Below, one piece after another: positions 23,136 through 30,496 of a stretch of 36,227 nucleotides of DNA (position 1 is its first letter; each line of letters starts with the position of its first letter). The position numbers and the translations under genes were made by a program. The notes beneath the pieces were generated by a model. It had not been told where the DNA came from and did no database searches. It worked only from the letters and a program-made list of their open reading frames with translations. This DNA is from Clostridia bacterium. Its GTDB lineage: Bacteria > Bacillota > Clostridia > Oscillospirales > Acutalibacteraceae. The stretch lies in the NCBI GenBank assembly GCA_017549565.1, contig JAFYUI010000027.1, forward strand, positions 1 through 36,227. The letters run 5' to 3'.

Positions 23136-25010
23136 TTAATTATTTTTAATTGTTAAGACTGTAAAACCAAATGGCTCGAGGGTTAAAACACCGTCATTTG
23201 ATTTTTGGCCGAAAATAACCTCGGCGTTATCAAATTCTTTTGGTACGGTAATAGTTGTACTTTCGTGCCAACGGGTGCAGGCAATAAGCACCGTTTCGTT
23301 TTGTGATTTTCGCATATAGGCAATTTCACCAAAGTTTGCATAATAGGGGATAAATTCACCCGATTTAAAGGCATCTGATGACCGCCTAAACTTACCAAGC
23401 TTTTGATAAAATTTTAAAAGCTCTGTATCTTCTTTACCCCAAGGGTATGCACGGCGGCAAAATGGGTCGCCATAACCTGTAAGTCCTGCCTCGTCACCGT
23501 AATAAAGTGACGGCACACCTGGAAGCGTATATTGCAAAATAGCGGCAACCTTTAAAAGCGAGACCGCTTTTTTATACTGTTTATCAGTTAAAGATTGTTT
23601 TGATTGCCACTCGCGGTCGGTGGGGTAATTGTCGTTATCACTACCTAAAACAGTTAAAATACGTGCGGTGTCGTGGGTGCCGATGTGATTCATTAAAAGT
23701 TTAACTGCTTGCGGCGGATAATTTTCTAAAATTTCAAGCACGGTGTCAATTAAATCACGGGAATTGCCACCCTTTAAATAACTAATAATAGCATTGGCAA
23801 AGGGATAATTCATAACCGAATCAAGCTGTTTGCCGCGCAAAAATCTGCGGCGGGCATTATAGCTAATTTTGTTTGTGGCATCCTCCCAAACTTCACCCAG
23901 TAAAAAGTTTTCGCTGCTGTCGGCCTTTACTGCCACGCGCACCTTGTCTAAAAATGCGTCGGGCAATTCATCGGCAACATCCAAACGAAAGCCCTTAATA
24001 CCCAAATTAAGCCAGTGGCGTATAACACCCTTTTCACCGGTTATATATTCTGAAAAATGGGGGTCATTTTCCTTGGTTTCGGGCAAGGTTTTAATGCCCC
24101 ACCAGGATTCATAATCATCCCGTGTTTCGCCAAAGTCATACCAGCTGCGATAGGGTGATTCATCGCTGTTATAAGCGCCAACACTGTCGTAACGGTTATA
24201 TTTATTAAAATAAATGCTGTCGTCACCTGTGTGGGAAAAAACGCCGTCCAAAATGATATAAATCCCCAGTTTTTCAGCGGCCTTTATAAGCGCTTTAAGG
24301 TCTTTTTCATCCCCTAAAACAGGGTCAATCTTCATATAATTTGCGGTGTTATAGCGGTGATTTGAATGTGCCTCAAAAATGGGGTTTAAATAAATGCAGT
24401 TAACCCCCAATTTTTTAAGATAAGGCAGTTTTTGTTGAATACCTTTTAGGTCACCGCCATAATAATCGTTACCTAAAAATTTTGGGTTATTTTTATCGAT
24501 TTGCGGTTTGTATTCGGGGGTCTTGTCCCAATCCTCGCACATATATCTGTCGGTTGGAACATCCTTTTTAACTTTTTTGGAATTATAAAAACGGTCGGGG
24601 AAAATTTGGTAAATTATACCGCCGTCAAGCCATTTTGGTGTGGTATAGCTTTTGTTGTAAACGGTCAACTGCCACCAACTGCCGTCACTTGATACCTTAC
24701 CTAACGAATGGTCGAATTTAGTTACATAAAATTCAGTATCGGCGGTGTTATATTTAAAGGAATACCAATAAATACCTTCTTTTAAAGAAATATCACATTC
24801 CCAAAAGCAGTAATTATCACACTTTTCGGCCTTTTTCATCATTATTTTATCTAAATTGCCTGTGTTATCGTTTCTAATAAGCAAATAAGCACGGCCTATT
24901 TTTTCCCATTCGGGCAAAAGCAACCTAAGCCGAAGGGTTTCCCCTTCGGCTAAGGCGCCAAGCTTGCTTTTATAAGATAAATTTCGTGAATCAAAAGGAT
25001 AATAATTCAT
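23136..25010 (-). CDS. Glycoside hydrolase family 13 (neopullulanase-like alpha-amylase)
   Basis: A 624-aa alpha-glucan hydrolase. Residues 1-120 form an N-terminal beta domain of the kind seen in maltogenic amylase and neopullulanase. The (beta/alpha)8 barrel begins at WLDGGIIYQIFPDRF. Conserved regions: I DGVFSHTG (255-262), II GFRLDVADE with nucleophile D344, III LLGEVWED with acid/base E373, and IV NHIGTHDTAR with D447. A C-terminal beta domain follows. There is no signal peptide, so it should be cytosolic, acting on imported maltodextrins or stored glycogen. It starts 2 nt after the glgP stop, so the two are co-transcribed. Exact specificity (cyclodextrin, pullulan or maltodextrin) cannot be read from sequence. 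Confidence 0.92.
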   Translation of the reverse strand: MNYYPFDSRNLSYKSKLGALAEGETLRLRLLLPEWEKIGRAYLLIRNDNTGNLDKIMMKKAEKCDNYCFWECDISLKEGIYWYSFKYNTADTEFYVTKFDHSLGKVSSDGSWWQLTVYNKSYTTPKWLDGGIIYQIFPDRFYNSKKVKKDVPTDRYMCEDWDKTPEYKPQIDKNNPKFLGNDYYGGDLKGIQQKLPYLKKLGVNCIYLNPIFEAHSNHRYNTANYMKIDPVLGDEKDLKALIKAAEKLGIYIILDGVFSHTGDDSIYFNKYNRYDSVGAYNSDESPYRSWYDFGETRDDYESWWGIKTLPETKENDPHFSEYITGEKGVIRHWLNLGIKGFRLDVADELPDAFLDKVRVAVKADSSENFLLGEVWEDATNKISYNARRRFLRGKQLDSVMNYPFANAIISYLKGGNSRDLIDTVLEILENYPPQAVKLLMNHIGTHDTARILTVLGSDNDNYPTDREWQSKQSLTDKQYKKAVSLLKVAAILQYTLPGVPSLYYGDEAGLTGYGDPFCRRAYPWGKEDTELLKFYQKLGKFRRSSDAFKSGEFIPYYANFGEIAYMRKSQNETVLIACTRWHESTTITVPKEFDNAEVIFGQKSNDGVLTLEPFGFTVLTIKNN

Positions 25011-25012
25011 AA

Positions 25013-27415
25013 TTACTCAACCGGTTTAATGTGCCAAATATCACGCGCATAATCTTCGATAGAACGATCAGCTGCAAACACACCTGATTTTGCAATGTTT
25101 ACAAGTGACATATTGTTCCAAACATCACGGTTGTTATAAAGCTCGGTTGCTTTTTTCTGGGCTGACTGATAATCGGCAAAGTCGGCCAAAGCCATATAAT
25201 TATCGTGATTTTTAAGCGAGTAATAGATGCTGTCAAAATTCATACCGCCAAAGCCCCTGCCAATAAAGTCCAAGGCCTCGCGCAATGTTTCGTTATTGTT
25301 ATAATATTCATACGGGCTGTAACCCTGCTTTTGTAAACGCAAAACCTCGGGTGTTTGCATACCGAAAATGATAATGTTGTCATCCCCAACCTCGCTGTGA
25401 ATTTCAACATTTGCGCCGTCTTCGGTGCCTAAGGTGATTGCACCATTCATCATAAGCTTCATATTACCTGTACCGCTGGCTTCGGTAGAAGCAAGTGAAA
25501 TTTGTTCACTAATGTCGGCAGAGGGAATCATAAGCTCGGCCATAGTAACGCGGTAATTTTCAAGGAATAATATTTTAAGCTTATCCTTAACATCAGGGTC
25601 GTTTTCAAGTAAGCAGGAAAGCTTATAAATCATTTGAATAACCTGTTTAGCAAAAAGATAACCTGGGGCTGCCTTTGCACCGAAAATATAGGTTTTTGGT
25701 GTAAATGGTGCGTTGGGGTTGTTTTTAATAAACTGGTATTCGCTTATAATGTTTAAAACATTAAGGTGTTGGCGCTTATATTCGTGAAGTCGCTTAACCT
25801 GCATATCAAAGATAGATTCAGGGTTTAAAATAATGCCTGTTTCATCTTTAATATATTTTGCAAAGCGTTGCTTATTATGCAGTTTAATTTCGCCAAGTTT
25901 ATCTAAAACGGCTTTATCATCCTTAAATGCCATAAGCTTTTCAAGGTTTCTTGCATCCTTAATAAAGTCATCACCAATGGTGTCGGTTAAGAAGGATGTA
26001 AGCTCGGGGTTTGCGCAGCAAAGCCAACGTCTGTGTGCAATACCGTTTGTAACATTTGTGAATTTATCTGGTGTTAAACGAACATAATCTTTAAAGAGCT
26101 CATCAACCAAAATCTTACTGTGAAGCTTTGAAACGCCGTTTACTGTGTGACAGGTTGCACAGCAAAGATTCGCCATTCTAACAACGCCGTTTGAAATAAC
26201 GCTTGTGCGCTCAGCAAGGTCGAAATCGCCTGTTTTTGCGATAACTTCTTGGCGCCAGCGTTTGTCAATTTCCTTAATAATTTGATAAATGCGGGGAAGT
26301 CGTTCTTTAATAAGTCCTTCGGACCAGCATTCAAGAGCTTCCTGCATAATGGTGTGGTTAGTGTAGGCAACTGTTTTGGTGACAAGTGCCCAGGCATCCT
26401 CCCAAGTGTAGCCACATTCATCAAGCAAGAATCTCATAAGCTCGGGAATAGAAAGTGTTGGGTGGGTGTCGTTAATATGAATTGCCACCTTGTCGGGCAA
26501 ATTGTTAAGCGTGTTATAGGTACGCAAATGGCGGTGCAAAATATCCTGAATTGATGCCGATACCAAGAAATACTGCTGGCGCAGTCGCAACGACTTACCT
26601 TCATAATGATTGTCAGCAGGGTATAATACCTTTGAAATATTTTCAGCCATTGCGCGTTGCTCAATAGCGCGAACATAGTCACCTTGGTTAAATGCCGACA
26701 TATCAAATTCACGGCATTCAGCGCTCCAAAGGCGAAGTGCGTTAATGGTTTTACCGTCCTTACCTGCAACCATAAGGTCATAGGGCACAGCGCGAACGGT
26801 TTGATAATCGCGGTGCTCAATGTGGTGATAACCGTTATCCCACCATTCGTTAACATAACCGTCAAAGTTTACATCCACAGCAGAGCCGGGGCGTGCTTCA
26901 AGCCAAACGCCACCGCCGGGAAGCCAAAAGTCAGGCATTTCGGTCTGCCAGCCGTCAACAAGCTTTTGACGGAAAATACCAAGCTCGTAATTTATGCAAT
27001 AGCCCATAGCGGAATATCCACCGCTTGAAAGAGCATCCAAAAAACAAGCAGCAAGTCGACCAAGACCACCATTACCAAGACCTGCATCGGGCTCTAACTC
27101 GTAAAGGTTGTCAAGCTTAACGCCAAACTTTGCTAATGCCTTTTCCATGGTAGAGGTTAAATCCATATTAAAAAGGTTATTTTTAAAGGAACGGCCCATT
27201 AAAAATTCCATACTTAAATAGTAAACGGTTTTTGCCTGTTGCTCGGCAGTAGCTTTTTTAAATTCGCTTCTGCGTTCCTTCATAATGTCAAGCAGTGTTA
27301 AAACACTTGCTTTATAAAAAAGCTCATCAGATGCTTGGTCGGGTGTAACGCCAAAATTATGTGAAAGCTTTTTTTCTATAAGTGTGGCAAGCTTTGTGCT
27401 TGAAAGCTTTGTCAT
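25013..27415 (-). CDS. glgP: Glycogen/starch/alpha-glucan phosphorylase
   Basis: An 800-aa GT35 enzyme that phosphorolyses alpha-1,4-glucan to glucose-1-phosphate using pyridoxal phosphate. Full length for the family. Seen: YYLSMEFLMGR near residue 72, the GNGGLGRLAACFLDAL block, and the PLP site EASGTGNMKLMMNG with K653. The start at 27415 is preceded by GGAGATG. It heads a two-gene operon with the GH13 enzyme, which would generate or trim the oligosaccharides it degrades. The upstream 200 nt is AT-rich with an inverted repeat at 27507-27529; I could not pick a convincing sigma-A promoter, and no cre site is obvious. Confidence 0.97.
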   Translation of the reverse strand: MTKLSSTKLATLIEKKLSHNFGVTPDQASDELFYKASVLTLLDIMKERRSEFKKATAEQQAKTVYYLSMEFLMGRSFKNNLFNMDLTSTMEKALAKFGVKLDNLYELEPDAGLGNGGLGRLAACFLDALSSGGYSAMGYCINYELGIFRQKLVDGWQTEMPDFWLPGGGVWLEARPGSAVDVNFDGYVNEWWDNGYHHIEHRDYQTVRAVPYDLMVAGKDGKTINALRLWSAECREFDMSAFNQGDYVRAIEQRAMAENISKVLYPADNHYEGKSLRLRQQYFLVSASIQDILHRHLRTYNTLNNLPDKVAIHINDTHPTLSIPELMRFLLDECGYTWEDAWALVTKTVAYTNHTIMQEALECWSEGLIKERLPRIYQIIKEIDKRWRQEVIAKTGDFDLAERTSVISNGVVRMANLCCATCHTVNGVSKLHSKILVDELFKDYVRLTPDKFTNVTNGIAHRRWLCCANPELTSFLTDTIGDDFIKDARNLEKLMAFKDDKAVLDKLGEIKLHNKQRFAKYIKDETGIILNPESIFDMQVKRLHEYKRQHLNVLNIISEYQFIKNNPNAPFTPKTYIFGAKAAPGYLFAKQVIQMIYKLSCLLENDPDVKDKLKILFLENYRVTMAELMIPSADISEQISLASTEASGTGNMKLMMNGAITLGTEDGANVEIHSEVGDDNIIIFGMQTPEVLRLQKQGYSPYEYYNNNETLREALDFIGRGFGGMNFDSIYYSLKNHDNYMALADFADYQSAQKKATELYNNRDVWNNMSLVNIAKSGVFAADRSIEDYARDIWHIKPVE

Positions 27416-27506
27416 CTTAAATCATCTCCATTTATATTCTATATAAAATATAATACAATATTCCTTTAAAAAATTCTATTGCCCATTAGCAGTATATTTT
27501 GCCTAT

Positions 27507-27529
27507 TTTTTGTGCAATTTACACAAAAA
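27507..27529. promoter_or_regulatory. Inverted repeat upstream of glgP (operator candidate)
   Basis: TTTTTGTG and CACAAAAA are exact reverse complements 7 nt apart. A further AACACAAAAAT lies at 27571-27581. The 11-mer AACACAAAAAT also forms the left arm of the XRE operator at 7249. The sequence is AT-rich and the sharing could be chance. Confidence 0.35.
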
Positions 27530-27602
27530 TAGAAAAAATTACCATTAAATACTAAACTTTTTCGGCAAACAACACAAAAATATAGCAAAAATCATATATA
27601 AT

Positions 27603-27625
27603 AAAAGGCCCCAAAGGGACCTTTT
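27603..27625 (-). terminator. Terminator of the 52-aa membrane protein gene
   Basis: On the minus strand AAAAGG-T-CCC pairs with GGG-G-CCTTTT (one U-G pair) around a TTT loop, 11 nt beyond the stop codon. The T tail is short, so strength is moderate. Confidence 0.65.
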
Positions 27626-27635
27626 ACAGTTTTAA

Positions 27636-27794
27636 TTATTCATCGATATCGGGGATATCGTCGCCATCGTCACATTCAAGATAGTCACCTTTAATGCGAT
27701 TTTTGTTTTTGATTTTATCAACAACAACAAGTGCGCTAACCAAAGCGCCGAATATAGCCAAAAGTGCAACAATTACTTTACCAACATTTTTCAT
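27636..27794 (-). CDS. 52-aa single-pass membrane protein with acidic tail
   Basis: A small gene transcribed from its own consensus promoter. Protein: residues 5-25 are one transmembrane helix (GKVIVALLAIFGALVSALVV), residues 26-35 are basic (KIKNKNRIK), and the tail is strongly acidic (ECDDGDDIPDIDE). The start ATG at 27794 follows a GGAAAGGCGG site by 8 nt. A hairpin terminator follows the stop. The family is not recognised and the function is unknown. The positive-inside pattern places the tail in the cytosol. It lies between cls and glgP but is a separate transcription unit, with its -35 touching the cls stop codon. The promoter quality makes it very likely a real gene. Confidence 0.8.
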   Translation of the reverse strand: MKNVGKVIVALLAIFGALVSALVVVDKIKNKNRIKGDYLECDDGDDIPDIDE

Positions 27795-27833
27795 TAAAAT
27801 TTCCGCCTTTCCAAAGATAATATAACCATATTT

Positions 27834-27862
27834 ATTATATCAAAACAAATTTAATTTGTCAA
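27834..27862 (-). promoter_or_regulatory. Consensus sigma-A promoter of the 52-aa protein gene
   Basis: On the minus strand: TTGACA (27857-27862), exactly 17 nt, TATAAT (27834-27839). The -35 directly follows the TGA stop of cls at 27863. Confidence 0.93.
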
Positions 27863-29395
27863 TCACATAAAAGGCCCGAACAGGTGTAAAAGCGCCTGCT
27901 TAATTCGCACAAAAACCGAACGCTTTTGCCATTTTTTAAGCTCGATTTCCTTTGAAACCGCTAACACCTCACGGAAGTGGTGCTTAATATCAAGTGCGGT
28001 TTTTTTATCGTCAATCCACACACTGCTTTCAAAGTGAAAAACAAAGCTGCGGTAATCCATATTAACCGAGCCGACAGTTGCAATGCTGTCATCCGACAAA
28101 TAAACCTTTGAATGAATAAAGCCGGGGGTATATTCAAAAATTTTAACACCGCTTTTTAAAAGGTCTAAATAATGGTATTGCGTAACATTGTGAACATACC
28201 ATTTATCAGGTATATGTGGTGTTATAATGCAAACCTCAATGCCCGATTTTGCCGCCATACACAAAGCCGATGTCATCATATCGTCAATTATTAAATAAGG
28301 CGTCATTATATAAACATAACGCTGTGCCGAATTTAAAATTTGCATATAAATGCCTTCGGCGGGGTTTTTGTCATTTAACGGCCCGTCGCTGTAGGGGATA
28401 ACAAACCCATCATCATAAGAAAAGCCGCTTCCAAGGTGTGATTGCATATCAATGCGCTGTTTTGTAACAAATTCCCACATAACACAAAACATTGCCAAAA
28501 AGCTTTTTACTGCCTTGCCGCGAAGCGCAATGCCACAGTCCATCCAATGACCGAAGCGTTTATATTTGTTAATGTATTCATCGCCGATATTGACACCGCC
28601 GGTAAAGGCGACCTCGCCATCGATAATCACAATTTTGCGGTGGTTTCGGTTGTTCATAAAAATGTTGAAAATAAGGTTGATTTTATTGAAAACTGCAACC
28701 TCAATTTTTTCACGCTTTAACCTTTCCAAAAAGTCGGGGCTTTGGCGTTTAATACTGCCAAAATCATCAAAAATAATTTTAACCTCAACGCCCTCTTGCG
28801 CCTTGCGTTTTAATATTTTGTGAATTTCATCCCACATATATCCTTCAGCAAGGATGAAAAATTCCATATAAATATATTTTTGGGCGTTTGAAATCTCGGC
28901 CAAAAGGGATTCAAAAAATCTTTCGCCCGACGGTAAATATTCACTTGATGTGCCGTCATAAAGCGGATATCCCGATTCATTAACAAGAAATTCCGCTTGG
29001 CGAGAGTGCATAATATCATTATAACGAAGTCGGTCAATAATATCCTTATTATCATCCAAAAAAGGCAAATAATGCGATTCGCAAACCTTCATTTTTTTGC
29101 GGATATGGGGCATAACGCTGTTGCCACCCCATAAAAGATAAACCGAAATGCCAAAAATGGGGAAGAGCAGTATAAAAATAATCCAGCTCATTTTATGGTC
29201 GGGGTTGCCGCGGCGGTTTACAAGAAAAATAACGGTTACCATACCTATAATAGAGGATAAAACAAGCACAGTTGCCGAATGAATTGTAAAATTATATAAA
29301 ACCCAAAACAAAAAGCCAAATTGTATCAGCAAAAGTAATGCTGATGCAACAATTCTTGCGGGCATTTGAAAACCACGGGTATGTTGTCGTGCCAA
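27863..29395 (-). CDS. cls: Cardiolipin synthase (phospholipase D superfamily)
   Basis: A 510-aa membrane enzyme that condenses two phosphatidylglycerols into cardiolipin and glycerol. Two N-terminal membrane helices (about 12-60) and the PLDc_N hydrophobic segment (WIIFILLFPIFGISVYLLWGG) precede two HKD motifs: NHRKIVIIDGEVAFTGG and IHSKVYLSDDSIATVGS, both intact. I favour the TTG start at 29395 (MARQHTRGF), 6 nt after AGAGGTG. The GTG at 29404 lies inside that ribosome site. A promoter at 29417-29445 precedes it. Upstream is the duplicated junction described at 29398-29519. It works downstream of PgsA. Confidence 0.92.
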   Translation of the reverse strand: MARQHTRGFQMPARIVASALLLLIQFGFLFWVLYNFTIHSATVLVLSSIIGMVTVIFLVNRRGNPDHKMSWIIFILLFPIFGISVYLLWGGNSVMPHIRKKMKVCESHYLPFLDDNKDIIDRLRYNDIMHSRQAEFLVNESGYPLYDGTSSEYLPSGERFFESLLAEISNAQKYIYMEFFILAEGYMWDEIHKILKRKAQEGVEVKIIFDDFGSIKRQSPDFLERLKREKIEVAVFNKINLIFNIFMNNRNHRKIVIIDGEVAFTGGVNIGDEYINKYKRFGHWMDCGIALRGKAVKSFLAMFCVMWEFVTKQRIDMQSHLGSGFSYDDGFVIPYSDGPLNDKNPAEGIYMQILNSAQRYVYIMTPYLIIDDMMTSALCMAAKSGIEVCIITPHIPDKWYVHNVTQYHYLDLLKSGVKIFEYTPGFIHSKVYLSDDSIATVGSVNMDYRSFVFHFESSVWIDDKKTALDIKHHFREVLAVSKEIELKKWQKRSVFVRIKQALLHLFGPFM

Positions 29396-29416
29396 TTTTA
29401 TCACCTCTTTTATTAT

Positions 29417-29445
29417 ATTTTAACACACTTCATTATATTTTGCAA
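29417..29445 (-). promoter_or_regulatory. Promoter of cls
   Basis: On the minus strand: TTGCAA (29440-29445), 17-nt spacer, TAAAAT (29417-29422). It is duplicated at 30424-30452. Confidence 0.72.
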
Positions 29446-29452
29446 ATAATAG

Positions 29453-29486
29453 AAAAAAATCAGGCAAAATTTCGCCTGATTTTTTT
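29453..29486 (-). terminator. Terminator hairpin in repeat copy A
   Basis: A 13-bp stem (A7-TCAGGC / GCCTGA-T7) with loop AAAATTTC. Now positioned to end transcription of the 167-aa gene at 29543-30046. Confidence 0.88.
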
Positions 29487-29489
29487 GGT

Positions 29490-29519
29490 TTAAGATATAC
29501 TAATTTTCTTACCGCCCAA
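29490..29519 (-). pseudogene. Relic of the yhaN-like gene 3' end
   Basis: Reading the minus strand gives L-G-G-K-K-I-S-I-S-stop, identical to the last nine residues of the intact ATPase at 30497-32785. The DNA differs in five third codon positions plus TAA versus TAG, so every difference is silent. Upstream of it the similarity stops. Confidence 0.82.
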
Positions 29520-29542
29520 ATTTTTAAAATGAGGATTTTTTG

Positions 29543-30046
29543 TTACCTCACAGAATGATTGCCTGTATCTTTTGTTGTGTTTTTTAAGCCGCAATAAAAT
29601 CCTAAATGATAACTCACCCCATCAATGGTGGCATAAAATTTAAATACTTTATGTTCTTTGCCGTTTACCGTTACAGTATCATCAGTAGGATTGGGGAATA
29701 TACCAAAATAAGGTTGCCCGAACTTAGTCTTAGAAGTTTCCTTATATAAATTACTAGTATGCGGTTTGTATGAAGCACGATTTGTATATCTATTCCATTC
29801 ATCCCATAATACAAATACACATGGAGAATCATCCTTGCTTTTTCCAAGAGCAATTGCTACAGATTCATTATTTGTAAATTTTTTTACATATAACACTTCT
29901 TCTACGTCTTCGGCTACGGAAGACAAGTATTCGGCATCTATATCCACTGATTTTTGTAGAGATAACCAGTGACTTATTGTTATATAAACAACAAGCACAA
30001 CAATGATAGAAACAATAGTTATGATTTTAGATTTTTTGCTTTGCAT
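29543..30046 (-). CDS. Membrane-anchored protein of unknown function in inserted cassette
   Basis: A 167-aa protein. The N-terminus is basic, followed by one transmembrane helix (about 8-28, IITIVSIIVVLVVYITISHWL), then an extracytoplasmic domain of ~135 residues with VEEVLYVKKFTNNESVAIALG, FVLWDEWNRY, and a C-terminal FKFYATIDGVSYHLGFYCGLKN. I do not recognise the family. The start at 30046 has AAAGGAGA 7 nt upstream. Codon use is AT-richer than in the neighbouring yhaN and cls genes, and the gene lies between two copies of the yhaN-cls junction, which points to acquisition. It may be transcribed from the duplicated cls-type promoter at 30424-30452. It could be an extracytoplasmic binding or immunity-type protein; that is a guess. 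Confidence 0.75.
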   Translation of the reverse strand: MQSKKSKIITIVSIIVVLVVYITISHWLSLQKSVDIDAEYLSSVAEDVEEVLYVKKFTNNESVAIALGKSKDDSPCVFVLWDEWNRYTNRASYKPHTSNLYKETSKTKFGQPYFGIFPNPTDDTVTVNGKEHKVFKFYATIDGVSYHLGFYCGLKNTTKDTGNHSVR

Positions 30047-30090
30047 AAATGCTCTCCTTTAATATTGAAAAATTAAGAAACACAGGGTAT

Positions 30091-30145
30091 GGTTCTATCT
30101 ATTTATGTATCAGGATAAGTAATACACAAAACCGTCCCGCTATCT
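30091..30145. repeat. Degenerate inverted pair of the ACAGAACCGTCCC-type repeat
   Basis: ACAGGGTATGGTTCTATCT and, inverted, ACAAAACCGTCCC resemble decayed copies of the units at 1832-1880. It lies between the two small genes of the cassette. Confidence 0.4.
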
Positions 30146-30148
30146 TGT

Positions 30149-30307
30149 TCATTTTTTCTTATTACAACTTGTATTTATTTTTATATAATCAACAATTTTA
30201 TTAAAGAAAAGAAAAATTTTATTACAAATATAACCCCAAAATCTAAAAAATAAACTAATAAATATTACTATAGAAAAGAAATATATTCCAACCAAAATCG
30301 CATTCAT
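30149..30307 (-). CDS. Possible 52-aa hydrophobic membrane peptide
   Basis: An open frame of 53 codons with ATG at 30307, preceded by GGGGTG at 7 nt and a -10-like TATACT. The peptide begins with a long hydrophobic run (residues 3-24, Phe/Ile-rich, including GIYFFSIVIFISLFF). It continues with an amphipathic, Lys-containing part and ends in NKKK. It lies on the same strand as, and 102 nt upstream of, the 167-aa gene inside the cassette. Very AT-rich DNA makes chance hydrophobic frames common, so reality is uncertain. If real, the pair would be a small two-gene membrane system. The rest of the 30047-30496 gap holds only repeat remnants and repeat copy B. Confidence 0.4.
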   Translation of the reverse strand: MNAILVGIYFFSIVIFISLFFRFWGYICNKIFLFFNKIVDYIKINTSCNKKK

Positions 30308-30423
30308 TCTGGGGCACCCCAATACATAGTATAATTACTTTCGAGATAATGAAAGTGTATATTTATAAAATCCAATGAAAACACAAGGGTATGCTTCTTG
30401 TGTCGTTATCATCTTTTAATTAC

Positions 30424-30452
30424 ATTTTATCACACTTTATTTTGTTTTGCAA
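30424..30452 (-). promoter_or_regulatory. Duplicated cls-type promoter facing the cassette
   Basis: On the minus strand: TTGCAA (30447-30452), 17-nt spacer, TAAAAT (30424-30429), identical hexamers and spacing to the cls promoter. It now points at the cassette genes. Confidence 0.6.
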
Positions 30453-30460
30453 ATAATAGA

Positions 30461-30492
30461 AAAAAATCAGGCAAAAATTTGCCTGATTTTTT
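30461..30492 (-). terminator. Terminator of the yhaN-like gene
   Basis: A perfect 15-bp stem (A6-TCAGGCAAA / TTTGCCTGA-T6) with a 2-nt loop and T tail, 5 nt after the stop codon. Confidence 0.92.
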
Positions 30493-30496
30493 TAAA

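Larger units (their letters stand above)
29398..29519. repeat. Direct repeat copy A (cls side)
   Basis: A 122-nt stretch matching 30406-30526 with one 1-nt indel. From 29417 on it aligns without gaps at 88 of 103 positions (counted by eye), including 32 identical bases at 29438-29469. It contains the cls ribosome site, the cls promoter, a terminator hairpin and a nine-codon relic of the yhaN-like 3' end. Confidence 0.88.

Noticed and set aside
27421-27480. Sigma-A promoter for glgP (TTGTAT-N16-TATAAA)
   Set aside because: The -10 would put the start site inside the ribosome site; the region is too AT-rich to choose another pair with confidence.
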